DNA of 29,297 nucleotides from positions 1 through 29,297 of IMG/VR virus record IMGVR_UViG_3300036884_000003; one strand, written 5' to 3'. This stretch comes from a virus. The stretch's first letter is position 1. Each line of letters starts with the position of its first letter. The position numbers and the translations under genes were made by a program. The notes beneath the pieces are model-generated. The model searched no databases. It was not told where the DNA came from and was given only the letters and a program-made list of their open reading frames with translations. Of this stretch, positions 5,394-12,363 are shown piece by piece.

Positions 5394-5644
5394 AAAAAAT
5401 GATAAAAGGTTGGTTCAGTAAATCTATTGAGTTGCCCCCCATAACTTTTACTGTTCCAGAGCAGGAAACGGAAAAAGTATTAATTATGATAGATGAGTTG
5501 TATAAATGTGGAGAGGCAAATAACCTGGCAAGGTATCGGCTATGGATATACTTGCAATCTCTTTTCCCGCCAATCAGGGAGGGAAATTGGTCATGGGATA
5601 TCATTAAATCCAGAAAGATTATTATAACGGAGAATATAGAATAA
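5390..5644 (+). CDS. Small hypothetical protein
   Basis: An 84-residue protein starting MKKMIKGWFSKSIELPP, with GAGGAG (5379-5384) ahead of the ATG. It looks like a small mixed alpha/beta protein without cysteine clusters, signal peptide or membrane segment. Overlaps neighbours at both ends (ATGA and TAATG). No function can be read. Confidence 0.6.
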   Translation: MKKMIKGWFSKSIELPPITFTVPEQETEKVLIMIDELYKCGEANNLARYRLWIYLQSLFPPIREGNWSWDIIKSRKIIITENIE

Positions 5645-5841
5645 TGCCATTCAAAAATGAATCAGACCGAAAGAAATACGCTAAGATGTATCGGGCGAAA
5701 TATCATACAGCCGGGTATTATTCTAAGCAGGATAAATTACAGGAGGCTAGGGCGGATAAACTCGCCGCGAAGGTAAAGACATTCGCTGAAATTGTGCGCG
5801 ACGGAACGGAAGAAGCTACGCTGAATGGGGGCGGGAGATAA
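5644..5841 (+). CDS. Small basic hypothetical protein
   Basis: A 65-residue protein starting MPFKNESDRKKYAKMYRAKY, lysine- and tyrosine-rich in the first half and probably helical throughout. It starts in a TAATG overlap with GGAG (5631-5634) upstream and ends in another TAATG. The beginning resembles the lead-in of some phage HNH or ribbon proteins, but no such domain follows. Function unknown. Confidence 0.6.
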   Translation: MPFKNESDRKKYAKMYRAKYHTAGYYSKQDKLQEARADKLAAKVKTFAEIVRDGTEEATLNGGGR

Positions 5842-6197
5842 TGGCGTTTCTGTATCTGGCGGCGGAATATCAAATACGATTAATTGTTAAACCCAAAAAA
5901 TATAAGAATAGCCGGATGTGGAAAGGTGTAATATGGGGCGCATATAATACAGATACGGGGCTGTTCGCGCCAGGATTAGGCAAGGAGGCTGTAGGCGATA
6001 TGACTGATACCTGTGGTGTGTATTGGGAAAAATTGAGCGAGAGTGAGATGCCGGGAAAAGAGTATTTTGTTTTGAAATTTAATAAATATCTAAAGGGGAA
6101 AAATAATGCGGGTTTTACAGACACCAACGAAAAAGAAACTAAAAGAATTACGAACCCTAGAATGTCCAAAGTGCGAAAAGATGTTGTGCCGGTTTGA
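5841..6197 (+). CDS. Hypothetical protein overlapping the next gene by 92 bases
   Basis: A 118-residue protein starting in a TAATG overlap with GGGAG upstream. Residues 1-90 look like a compact beta-rich domain. The last 30 residues are coded by the same DNA as the start of the next gene in another frame and are polar and low in hydrophobics. No family recognised. Either the tail is a genuine overprinted sequence, or the ancestral gene ended near 6106 and read on after a stop was lost. Confidence 0.55.
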   Translation: MAFLYLAAEYQIRLIVKPKKYKNSRMWKGVIWGAYNTDTGLFAPGLGKEAVGDMTDTCGVYWEKLSESEMPGKEYFVLKFNKYLKGKNNAGFTDTNEKETKRITNPRMSKVRKDVVPV

Positions 6198-6288
6198 TAG
6201 TAAGTTGCGCGACGATTACCATTACTGCGAGTTTTGCGGGCATGAGTTTATTGTAGACGATATGGCGCATAAAAATGTGAGGTATTAA
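6106..6288 (+). CDS. Small zinc-ribbon protein
   Basis: A 60-residue protein with a clear zinc ribbon: CPKCEKMLC around residue 20 and CEFCGHEF around residue 41. The N-terminal 18 residues are basic. An AAGGGGAA box (6093-6100) precedes the ATG. The domain layout is that of Com-like or generic zinc-ribbon phage proteins; the precise role cannot be assigned. It overlaps the preceding gene by 92 bases. Confidence 0.65.
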   Translation: MRVLQTPTKKKLKELRTLECPKCEKMLCRFDSKLRDDYHYCEFCGHEFIVDDMAHKNVRY

Positions 6289-6289
6289 A

Positions 6290-6655
6290 ATGTTCTATAT
6301 ATCCCAATCCCAAAAAGATGATTGGATGTTTGAACTTGAGCGGAAAAAAGGGAAATACTGCAAATTATGTGGGCGGAAATTGGATATAGAAATAAATTAC
6401 ACAACAAATGAGAAAATTTATACGGATACTTGCATAAAGTGCCTATCTAAAAATACATCAAATATTCCAAGCTCATGGAAAAACTATCAAAAAAAACCAC
6501 AATACCAGACCGATGAATATGAGGAATTTATGCACAGGCGTAGCTCCCGGTTAATTGATTGGAAGGATTACCGGATAAAAAAGACTATTGCATTAAATAG
6601 CAACTGCTACTATAATATATTTGCGGCACAGTGGGCGTTCTCAATTATCCAATAG
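6290..6655 (+). CDS. Hypothetical protein with two CxxC pairs
   Basis: A 121-residue protein with CKLCGRK near residue 24 and CIKCLSK near residue 48, a probable zinc finger, followed by a basic, aromatic C-terminal half (EEFMHRRSSRLIDW). A GAGGT box (6280-6284) lies upstream. It is the last gene of the early block; a 132-base gap follows before the terminase genes. No family recognised. Confidence 0.6.
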   Translation: MFYISQSQKDDWMFELERKKGKYCKLCGRKLDIEINYTTNEKIYTDTCIKCLSKNTSNIPSSWKNYQKKPQYQTDEYEEFMHRRSSRLIDWKDYRIKKTIALNSNCYYNIFAAQWAFSIIQ

Positions 6656-6776
6656 ACGCGACTTGTAGCCGCAACAATTTAACAGTCCGCCATAAGCCTC
6701 TTAACAATGCTCAAATCTTGGCGGCATAAATTTGGTGTCGAGGCAAATACGCATGACGCACCCGCCAGCCATTACG

Positions 6777-6834
6777 AGAGGCACTAGATGCCCAAATGTA
6801 ATAGAGGCCCAGAGAACCAAGAGTTCCAAGAGGC
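6777..6834 (+). repeat. Three AGAGGC repeats spaced 26 bp apart at the start of the terminase gene
   Basis: AGAGGC begins at 6777, 6803 and 6829, exactly 26 bases apart; the last two are followed by CC. The first copy contributes to the ribosome binding site of the small terminase gene and the others lie in its first codons. An inverted repeat CCGCCAGC (6762-6769) / GCTGGCGG (6839-6846) brackets them. Phage packaging sites often lie in or by this gene, so this is a pac candidate, without further support. Confidence 0.4.
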
Positions 6835-7306
6835 CCGCGCTGGCGGAAAATTTAATATGAATAAACTAACACCACGGCAAGAGCGATTCTGTCAGGAATA
6901 TATTAAAGACCTGAACGGTAAACAGGCTGCTATCCGCGCCGGATACACAGCAAAAAGCGCAGAGGTAACGGCATCAAAAATGCTAAGCATTGCAAAGGTT
7001 TCTGCTAGAGTGGTTGAACTTACCGCGCCCGCTGCTAAAGCCGCAGGACTTACCAAAGAATATGTATTGGAAGGATTGAAAGAAGTTGCGGAGCGTTGTC
7101 GCCAAGGTGTGCCGGTGATGATTAAAGATGAAAATGGGAAAATGATTCAGTCCGGGGAATGGAAATTTGATAGTGCTGGCGCAAACCGTGCGCTTGAATT
7201 GCTGGGCAAGCACCTTGCGATATTTACCGATAAGGTTGAGCATAGCGGCGGTCTTACCCTTGAGCAGCTTGTCGCGGGGTCTATGAAGCCGGAAGATAAA
7301 CAATGA
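6788..7306 (+). CDS. terS: Terminase small subunit
   Basis: A 172-residue protein of the Terminase_2 type. The hallmark is the N-terminal helix-turn-helix region LTPRQERFCQEYIKDLNGKQ, AAIRAGYTAKSA and ASKML, residues about 26-60. The C-terminal half (ANRALELLGKHLAIF, then LTLEQLV) is also typical. It would recognise the packaging site and present DNA to the large subunit. The start at 6788 has GAGAGG (6776-6781) at good spacing; an internal ATG at 6857, where similarity begins, is the alternative. The stop overlaps the next small gene (ATGA). Confidence 0.88.
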   Translation: MPKCNRGPENQEFQEARAGGKFNMNKLTPRQERFCQEYIKDLNGKQAAIRAGYTAKSAEVTASKMLSIAKVSARVVELTAPAAKAAGLTKEYVLEGLKEVAERCRQGVPVMIKDENGKMIQSGEWKFDSAGANRALELLGKHLAIFTDKVEHSGGLTLEQLVAGSMKPEDKQ

Positions 7307-7470
7307 ACATGGCGCGATGTTTCAAATGCGGCTTAAAGATACCGGGACGTTGGAAAAATGGCGTTCCTAAATCATGTCCTGTTTGTGGATTCAATGGCTC
7401 TGCGGAAATGGCAAAGCAAGCGGTTAAGGCTAAACTGGAAAAGATAAAGAATGACCCCAGCCGAGAATAA
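7303..7470 (+). CDS. Small zinc-ribbon protein between the terminase subunits
   Basis: A 55-residue ORF starting in an ATGA overlap with the small terminase gene and overlapping the large terminase gene by 20 bases. It carries CFKCG near residue 6 and CPVCG near residue 25, a four-cysteine zinc ribbon, then a lysine-rich helix. It could be a DNA-binding accessory of packaging, but no such role is established and its call rests on gene coupling and the cysteine pattern. Confidence 0.6.
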   Translation: MNMARCFKCGLKIPGRWKNGVPKSCPVCGFNGSAEMAKQAVKAKLEKIKNDPSRE

Positions 7471-8947
7471 TATAAAACAGTGGCGATTGAATCCCGCGCA
7501 ATTCGTGCAGGAGCAATTTCAAACCGAGCCAGATAGATGGCAGTTGTCCGCCCTAGAATCCTTCGCGCAACAAGATAATGTTAAGCTACGACTTGCCCTC
7601 AAAGCCTGTGCTGGCCCAGGCAAGACCGCAGTATTGGCATGGATAGGTTGGAATTTCTTACTCTGCTATGGCGGCGTAGGTCAACACCCAAAAGGTGCTT
7701 GCGTTTCAATAACCAAAGACAATTTAATGGACAACCTGTGGCCCGAATTCTCTAAGTGGCAACAGCGCAGTCCGATATTGCTTGAAGCCTTTACGTGGAC
7801 AGGCTCGCGTATATTCGCAAAAGACCATCCCGAAACATGGTTTATGTCGGCGCGTAGTTGGCCTAAGACCGCGAATGAAGACGAGCAGGGGCGCACGTTG
7901 TCCGGCTTACATAGCGAATACGTGCTATATCTCATAGACGAATCTGGCGATATTCCTCTGCCGGTGCTTAAAAGCGCAGAGCAAGGACTATCTAATTGCA
8001 AATTTGGGCGCATAATCCAGGCGGGGAATCCTACGAGTATGAGTGGAATGTTATATGCGGCAGGAACAGCCCTAGCCGACAAATGGCAGACCATTACAAT
8101 CACTGGCGACCCGGACGATGTAAACCGTTCGCCGCGTATCGACAAAGATTGGGCGATTGAGCAGATAAAAACTTATGGGCGCGATGACCCGTGGGTAATG
8201 GCTTATATCTTAGGCAAGTTCCCGCCACAGGCAATCAATGCGCTTATCGGCCCGGAAGAAATAGACGCGGCAATGAGACGGATTATAACCGAGCATGATA
8301 TATCATTCGCTGAAAAGCGTATAGGCGTTGACTGTGCGCGATTTGGCGATGACCGCACCGTAATTGCACGTAGGCAAGGCATAGCGGCATTTCCTGCCAT
8401 ATCAATACGCAATGCCCGGAGTGAGGATATAGCGGCCCGCGTTGGCAACGTGGACAATGATTGGGGCGGTAGTGATATGATATTCATTGACGCGACCGGC
8501 GGCTATGGCGCGGGGCCGGAGGATGCGCTTAGACTGGCGGGCTATAGGACAGTCCCTGTCAATTTTTCAAGTCCTGCTACTAATCCCAAGTATTTCAATA
8601 AGCGCAGTGAAATGCTTTGCGAGTTTGCGGAATGGGTTAAGCGGGGCGGTGGGTTGCCTAATTCCCCGCAACTGAAAAAAGAATTATCAGCGCATACGTA
8701 TTTCTTTGCAAACGGGAAAATCCGAGTAACGGAAAAAGATGCTATCAAGAAGCTGATAAAATGCTCACCAGATGAGGTTGACGCTTATGCGCTTACTTTT
8801 GCAATGCCGGACAAGCCGAGAGGTAATGCAGATTTGGGTAGAAATTCCAAGAGGGGCAAACCGGAGATGTCTCACGGCGAATATAACCCTTTAGATGGCA
8901 TAGAAGAAAAACCCTTGCAAAGCGATAGCAAGTCGCTATACTATTAA
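7451..8947 (+). CDS. terL: Terminase large subunit (packaging ATPase and nuclease)
   Basis: A 498-residue protein. The ATPase half has a Walker A-like segment KACAGPGKT (residues 51-59) and Walker B LIDE (161-164), followed by AGNP (191-194), the motif coupling ATP hydrolysis to movement. The C-terminal RNase H-like nuclease has its acidic residues in IGVDCARFGDD (D294), FIDATGG (D347) and SPDEVDAYA (D441/D444). It drives genome packaging at the portal and cuts the concatemer. Length is normal for the family. The ATG at 7451 lies inside the preceding small gene; no strong ribosome box is seen, so translation is probably coupled. The gene points to a tailed phage with a separate small subunit. 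Confidence 0.95.
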   Translation: MTPAENNIKQWRLNPAQFVQEQFQTEPDRWQLSALESFAQQDNVKLRLALKACAGPGKTAVLAWIGWNFLLCYGGVGQHPKGACVSITKDNLMDNLWPEFSKWQQRSPILLEAFTWTGSRIFAKDHPETWFMSARSWPKTANEDEQGRTLSGLHSEYVLYLIDESGDIPLPVLKSAEQGLSNCKFGRIIQAGNPTSMSGMLYAAGTALADKWQTITITGDPDDVNRSPRIDKDWAIEQIKTYGRDDPWVMAYILGKFPPQAINALIGPEEIDAAMRRIITEHDISFAEKRIGVDCARFGDDRTVIARRQGIAAFPAISIRNARSEDIAARVGNVDNDWGGSDMIFIDATGGYGAGPEDALRLAGYRTVPVNFSSPATNPKYFNKRSEMLCEFAEWVKRGGGLPNSPQLKKELSAHTYFFANGKIRVTEKDAIKKLIKCSPDEVDAYALTFAMPDKPRGNADLGRNSKRGKPEMSHGEYNPLDGIEEKPLQSDSKSLYY

Positions 8948-8962
8948 TTGGAGCGTGAAATT

Positions 8963-9271
8963 ATGGGTGGAGCAGAGTTTTTTGACCCGATAGGAATAAC
9001 GAATTCAGTTTCAAGTTGGTGGAATCATGCTACCGCCGCGCCTAGCAATCCGCTTGAGGGACAACTTAAAGCCCAGGCTGAGCAATCCGCCGCGTTGCAA
9101 AAACAAATATTATCGCAACCAAAACAAGTTGCCTCCGATAATTTCCTTTCCACGAAAAACGCACAGATGAATAAACTCAGAATGGGCCTAGGCTCGACTA
9201 TTACTGGTGCAGGACTATCTACTCCGACGCTGCTTGGCGGTAGCGGCGGTAAAACAAAGTTGGGCGCATAG
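8963..9271 (+). CDS. Small structural-region hypothetical protein
   Basis: A 102-residue protein. A TTG at 8948 would extend it, but the ATG at 8963 has GGAG (8950-8953) upstream. The middle is glutamine- and alanine-rich and helical (LKAQAEQSAALQKQ), the end glycine-rich (LGSTITGAGLSTPTLLGGSG). Small proteins of this look sit between terminase and portal in several podovirus genomes; their role is not known to me. The stop overlaps a GTG start (TAGTG). Confidence 0.6.
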   Translation: MGGAEFFDPIGITNSVSSWWNHATAAPSNPLEGQLKAQAEQSAALQKQILSQPKQVASDNFLSTKNAQMNKLRMGLGSTITGAGLSTPTLLGGSGGKTKLGA

Positions 9272-9414
9272 TGCCGATAGAAGAAATTATAAACTCTGCG
9301 GCATTTCAGTTAGTAATGCAATCCGTAGGAAAGTTGATAGGCTGGGGAAGTATAACCATAAATTTTCAAGGCGGAAAAATTACGACTAAAAGCATAAATA
9401 TTGTAGTGAAGTAA
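9271..9414 (+). CDS. Small DUF2292-like protein (GTG start)
   Basis: A 47-residue ORF beginning at GTG in a TAGTG overlap with the previous stop. The C-terminal half, GWGSITINFQGGKITTKSIN, resembles the short DUF2292/YezD-type pattern in which a YGS-[IV]-T-[IV]-x-x-x-x-GK segment is preceded by an amphipathic helix. No clear ribosome site is seen, so coupled translation is likely. It is the last gene before the strong terminator at 9439. Confidence 0.5.
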   Translation: MPIEEIINSAAFQLVMQSVGKLIGWGSITINFQGGKITTKSINIVVK

Positions 9415-9438
9415 ACTCGGCGAGTCGGACAACGATAG

Positions 9439-9478
9439 CCACCTTTCAAGATTAAATAAATCTTGGGGTGGTTTTTTT
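9439..9478 (+). terminator. Strong intrinsic terminator before the portal gene
   Basis: Stem CCACC (9439-9443) with GGTGG (9467-9471), continued by CAAGATT (9447-9453) with AATCTTG (9459-9465), a loop of five bases, then seven T (9472-9478). It separates terminase-side transcription from the portal gene, although no strong promoter is visible between it and 9490, so read-through or antitermination may be needed. Confidence 0.88.
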
Positions 9479-9489
9479 ATTGAGGAAAA

Positions 9490-11247
9490 ATGATAGTTAC
9501 AAACGAAACCCCAAATTCGAGATATAATAATGCCCGCGTTGGAGCACCTAAAGACGATATACCTTTGGCCCCCGATATGGATTTGGGGCCGCTTATCCAG
9601 CGGTGGAAACTGATGAGGCTGGAAGCAATGAGCAAATGGTATCGTCAATGGCGCGACCTTTCCCGCTTTATAAATCCCTCACGTGGATTCTTTGAAGGGA
9701 TGATGCCCAATTACAATCAGCAATTTGATTACATTGCGAACATGGATGCTTCACCGGCGCAGAACGCCCGTATCCTTGCGGCTGGCATGACCTCTGGGCT
9801 GACTTCTCCCTCCCGGCCTTGGTTCCGCCTTGCCTTAGAAAACGAAGCCTTTAGCGATGACGGCAACGTCAAGATGTGGCTTGAAATTGTCGAGAAGGTT
9901 ATTTATGGCATTTTCGCCAAGTCAAATATCTATGAGGCATTCCAGCATACCTATGAAGAATTGGGCGAATTCGGCACGGGCGCATTTGGAATATTTGAGG
10001 ATTACAATAGCGTCATTCGCGCCCGGTCTTATACGATAGGCGAATACTATTTAAGCATTGATGCTGCCGGTAGGGTGAATGGCTTTGCTCGTCAATACTG
10101 GATGACTGCCGCGCAGATTGTAGAGGAGTTCGGCTGGAAGAATTGTAGCGCGAATATCCAAAATGCCTATACCGCCAGTATCCGCGACCAATATTTTCTC
10201 GTCTATGAATTGATAGAAAAGAATGACGCGGTTATCGAAGGCATGGCTAATTTCAAGGGCAAGAAATTCCGCTCTGCTAAATGGGAAGCGACCGCACCGC
10301 AGAACAAAGCATTAAAGATATCCGGCTATAACGAATTCCCGATTATGGCTCCGAGATGGGAAACCACAACGACCGCCGATATTTACGGACGCGGGCCCGG
10401 TTGGTATGCGCTAGGCGATATTAAGTCCATGTATCGCATGAAAAAAGATTTATTCCTGACAACCAATAAGATAGCCGACCCGCCGATGGAAGCTGGCCCC
10501 GGTATGGAAACGATTAATACATTGCCTGGCGGCCTATCCCGGCGCGGTGCTGGCTTAGATAGCGGATTGCGCCCGGCATGGCAACCGTCCGGCGACCCCG
10601 TATCTCCTTTACGTCTTTTGATTCAGGAAATGAAACAGTCTATTGCCAGCAACTTCTACGCCGATTTATTCATGATGATGATTAATTCACCCGATGGCGA
10701 TAAGACGGCGAGAGAGATTGTAGAGCGTCATGATGAGAAAATGCTTATGCTCGGCCCGGTGCTTTCCCGTGTTGAGCAGGATATGCTTGGCCCCGCTATA
10801 ACCCGAACCTTTGAGATAGCATTTCGGGCAAAACTTATACCTCCGCCTCCGCCAGAGATACAAGGCCAGCCGATTAAAATTGAGTATATCAGCATTTTGG
10901 CCCAAGCGCAGAAGATGCTGGGCGCGTCGATAATAGAGGGTGAGATGGCCTTTGTCAGTAATCTTATGCAAGCGTTCCCGCAGATGGCGGATGTTTTAGA
11001 CGCTGACGAAGCCCTGCGCGAACACGCTGAGATAAACGGCGCACCCCGCCGAATTATACGACCGCCGGAGATTGTCGCGCAGATACGCCAGCAACGCGCA
11101 CAAGCGCAACAGGCTCAGGCACAGCAGGAGCAAATGGCACAGGCCGCGCAGACTGCTCAAACGCTTTCAAAAACGCAGGTAGGCGACCGTTCGGCCTTAG
11201 ACCATATCGCAGGAACCGAACCTTCAGCAGATGGAGTTCAGCAATGA
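9490..11247 (+). CDS. Portal / head-to-tail connector protein (T7 gp8-type)
   Basis: A 585-residue protein of the podovirus head-tail connector family. Recognisable features are the N-terminal IQRWKLMRLEAMSKWYRQW, then FINPSRGFF, ARILAAGMTSGLTSPSRPWF, EELGEFGTGAFGIFED, and the later APRWETTTTADIYGRGPG and TAREIVERHDEKMLMLGPVL. The last 60 residues are glutamine- and alanine-rich and probably helical or disordered. Twelve copies would form the ring at one capsid vertex through which DNA passes. A GAGG box (9482-9485) precedes the ATG just after the terminator. The stop overlaps the next start (ATGA). Confidence 0.93.
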   Translation: MIVTNETPNSRYNNARVGAPKDDIPLAPDMDLGPLIQRWKLMRLEAMSKWYRQWRDLSRFINPSRGFFEGMMPNYNQQFDYIANMDASPAQNARILAAGMTSGLTSPSRPWFRLALENEAFSDDGNVKMWLEIVEKVIYGIFAKSNIYEAFQHTYEELGEFGTGAFGIFEDYNSVIRARSYTIGEYYLSIDAAGRVNGFARQYWMTAAQIVEEFGWKNCSANIQNAYTASIRDQYFLVYELIEKNDAVIEGMANFKGKKFRSAKWEATAPQNKALKISGYNEFPIMAPRWETTTTADIYGRGPGWYALGDIKSMYRMKKDLFLTTNKIADPPMEAGPGMETINTLPGGLSRRGAGLDSGLRPAWQPSGDPVSPLRLLIQEMKQSIASNFYADLFMMMINSPDGDKTAREIVERHDEKMLMLGPVLSRVEQDMLGPAITRTFEIAFRAKLIPPPPPEIQGQPIKIEYISILAQAQKMLGASIIEGEMAFVSNLMQAFPQMADVLDADEALREHAEINGAPRRIIRPPEIVAQIRQQRAQAQQAQAQQEQMAQAAQTAQTLSKTQVGDRSALDHIAGTEPSADGVQQ

Positions 11248-11678
11248 ACGAAAAAGATAGCGCAATCAATATAGACGAAGCCACTAAGTTGGCTATGACG
11301 GCTAATGCTCAATGGGAAAAGGATATCGGTAAAGATTTTATTGATTTGGCGAAGGATAAGCAAGTCAAAGAACGCGAGCATATTCTAGCCAAGCACCGCA
11401 ATGATTTACAGCAGACTTTGAAGTCGCCGGAAGGTAGGCGCACAATCTGGCGCATTTTGGAAATGTGCGGGCCATATCGTCTTTCATTTGACGCGACAAG
11501 CGCACGTTCTACAGATTACAACGAAGGCCAGCGCAGCATAGGAATAGCTATCCTAGAAATGCTGATGGACGCTGACGACATGGTTTATACTCGGATGATG
11601 AATGAAGCTAAGTCCGATATTAAAACTGCGGCAGAGCGCAGAAAAAAAGAGATGGAGGATATGCAAAATGGCAGATGA
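11244..11678 (+). CDS. Bbp19-like phage protein
   Basis: A 144-residue protein whose core (NDLQQTLKSPEGRRTIWRIL, then YNEGQRSIGIAILEML and YTRMMNEA) matches the Bbp19-type domain known from Bordetella phage BPP-1 and relatives, found between portal and scaffold or capsid genes. Function is not established; it is sometimes annotated as an endopeptidase without proof. The GRR and EGQR motifs are the best marks. It starts in an ATGA overlap and overlaps the scaffold-like gene by 11 bases. Confidence 0.72.
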   Translation: MNEKDSAINIDEATKLAMTANAQWEKDIGKDFIDLAKDKQVKEREHILAKHRNDLQQTLKSPEGRRTIWRILEMCGPYRLSFDATSARSTDYNEGQRSIGIAILEMLMDADDMVYTRMMNEAKSDIKTAAERRKKEMEDMQNGR

Positions 11679-12351
11679 ACCCAAGGCAGTTATACCCGCA
11701 GTAGCCCCGGCTATTCCGGCAGTTTCAATCCCGTCATCCCCTGCGGCAAGCCCCGCGCCAGTAGCGGTAGAACCCGCTAAACCGGCGGAAGGCGCACCGG
11801 CGGCAACACCTCCGGCAGATAAACCAGATGAATCAACACTTTTGGGCGGTAAACCCAAAGACGCAAAATCAGTAGAAGGCGCACCTCAAGCCGCGCCTGA
11901 AAAGTATACCGACTTCACCCTGCCGGATGGCTCAGTCCTTGATAAAGGGATACAGGAAAAAATATCGCCTTTATTCAAAGAAATGGGCATCTCGCAGGAG
12001 AACGGACAGAAGTTGGTTGCATTACAGGCAGAGCAAGCCAAGGCACAATATGATGCGGCGGTATCCGAACGTAATCAGGAATTAGCTAAATGGCGCGAAG
12101 AAAATAAAACATTCTTAGGCGCAGAATCGGAGAAACTAATATCAGTTGCGGCGAAGGCTCTAGATAGATTTGGAAGTCCTGAGTTGCGCTCCTTCCTGAA
12201 TCAGACCGGGCTGGGAGATAATCCTCATCTTGTGAAATTCGTTGTTGCCATTGGCAAAGCGATAATCGAAGACCAGCCCCCGACGGGTGAGAAAAGCGGA
12301 AGCGGCACAGATAATATACTGGCTACTCGCTACCCGTCCATGAATAAGTAA
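11668..12351 (+). CDS. Probable capsid scaffolding protein
   Basis: A 227-residue protein. The start at 11668 has GGAGG (11654-11658) upstream; an in-frame ATG at 11602 lies deep in the preceding gene. The first 75 residues are rich in proline and alanine and disordered. From about 90 the pattern YTDFTLPDGSVLD, then MGISQENGQKLVALQAEQA and a long charged helix is that of scaffold-like proteins directly before podovirus capsid genes. It would guide capsid assembly and leave. The name follows position and composition; no protease domain is visible. Confidence 0.72.
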   Translation: MADEPKAVIPAVAPAIPAVSIPSSPAASPAPVAVEPAKPAEGAPAATPPADKPDESTLLGGKPKDAKSVEGAPQAAPEKYTDFTLPDGSVLDKGIQEKISPLFKEMGISQENGQKLVALQAEQAKAQYDAAVSERNQELAKWREENKTFLGAESEKLISVAAKALDRFGSPELRSFLNQTGLGDNPHLVKFVVAIGKAIIEDQPPTGEKSGSGTDNILATRYPSMNK

Positions 12352-12363
12352 GGAGATGCTATT

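Noticed and set aside
5020-5604. 194-residue open frame on the - strand
   Set aside because: It lies opposite four small coupled + genes with good starts; its composition is not protein-like and no ribosome site is seen.
6656-6787. Possible tRNA or promoter in the gap before the terminase genes
   Set aside because: No cloverleaf with TTCGA-type arm can be drawn, and the best -35/-10 pair matches poorly.
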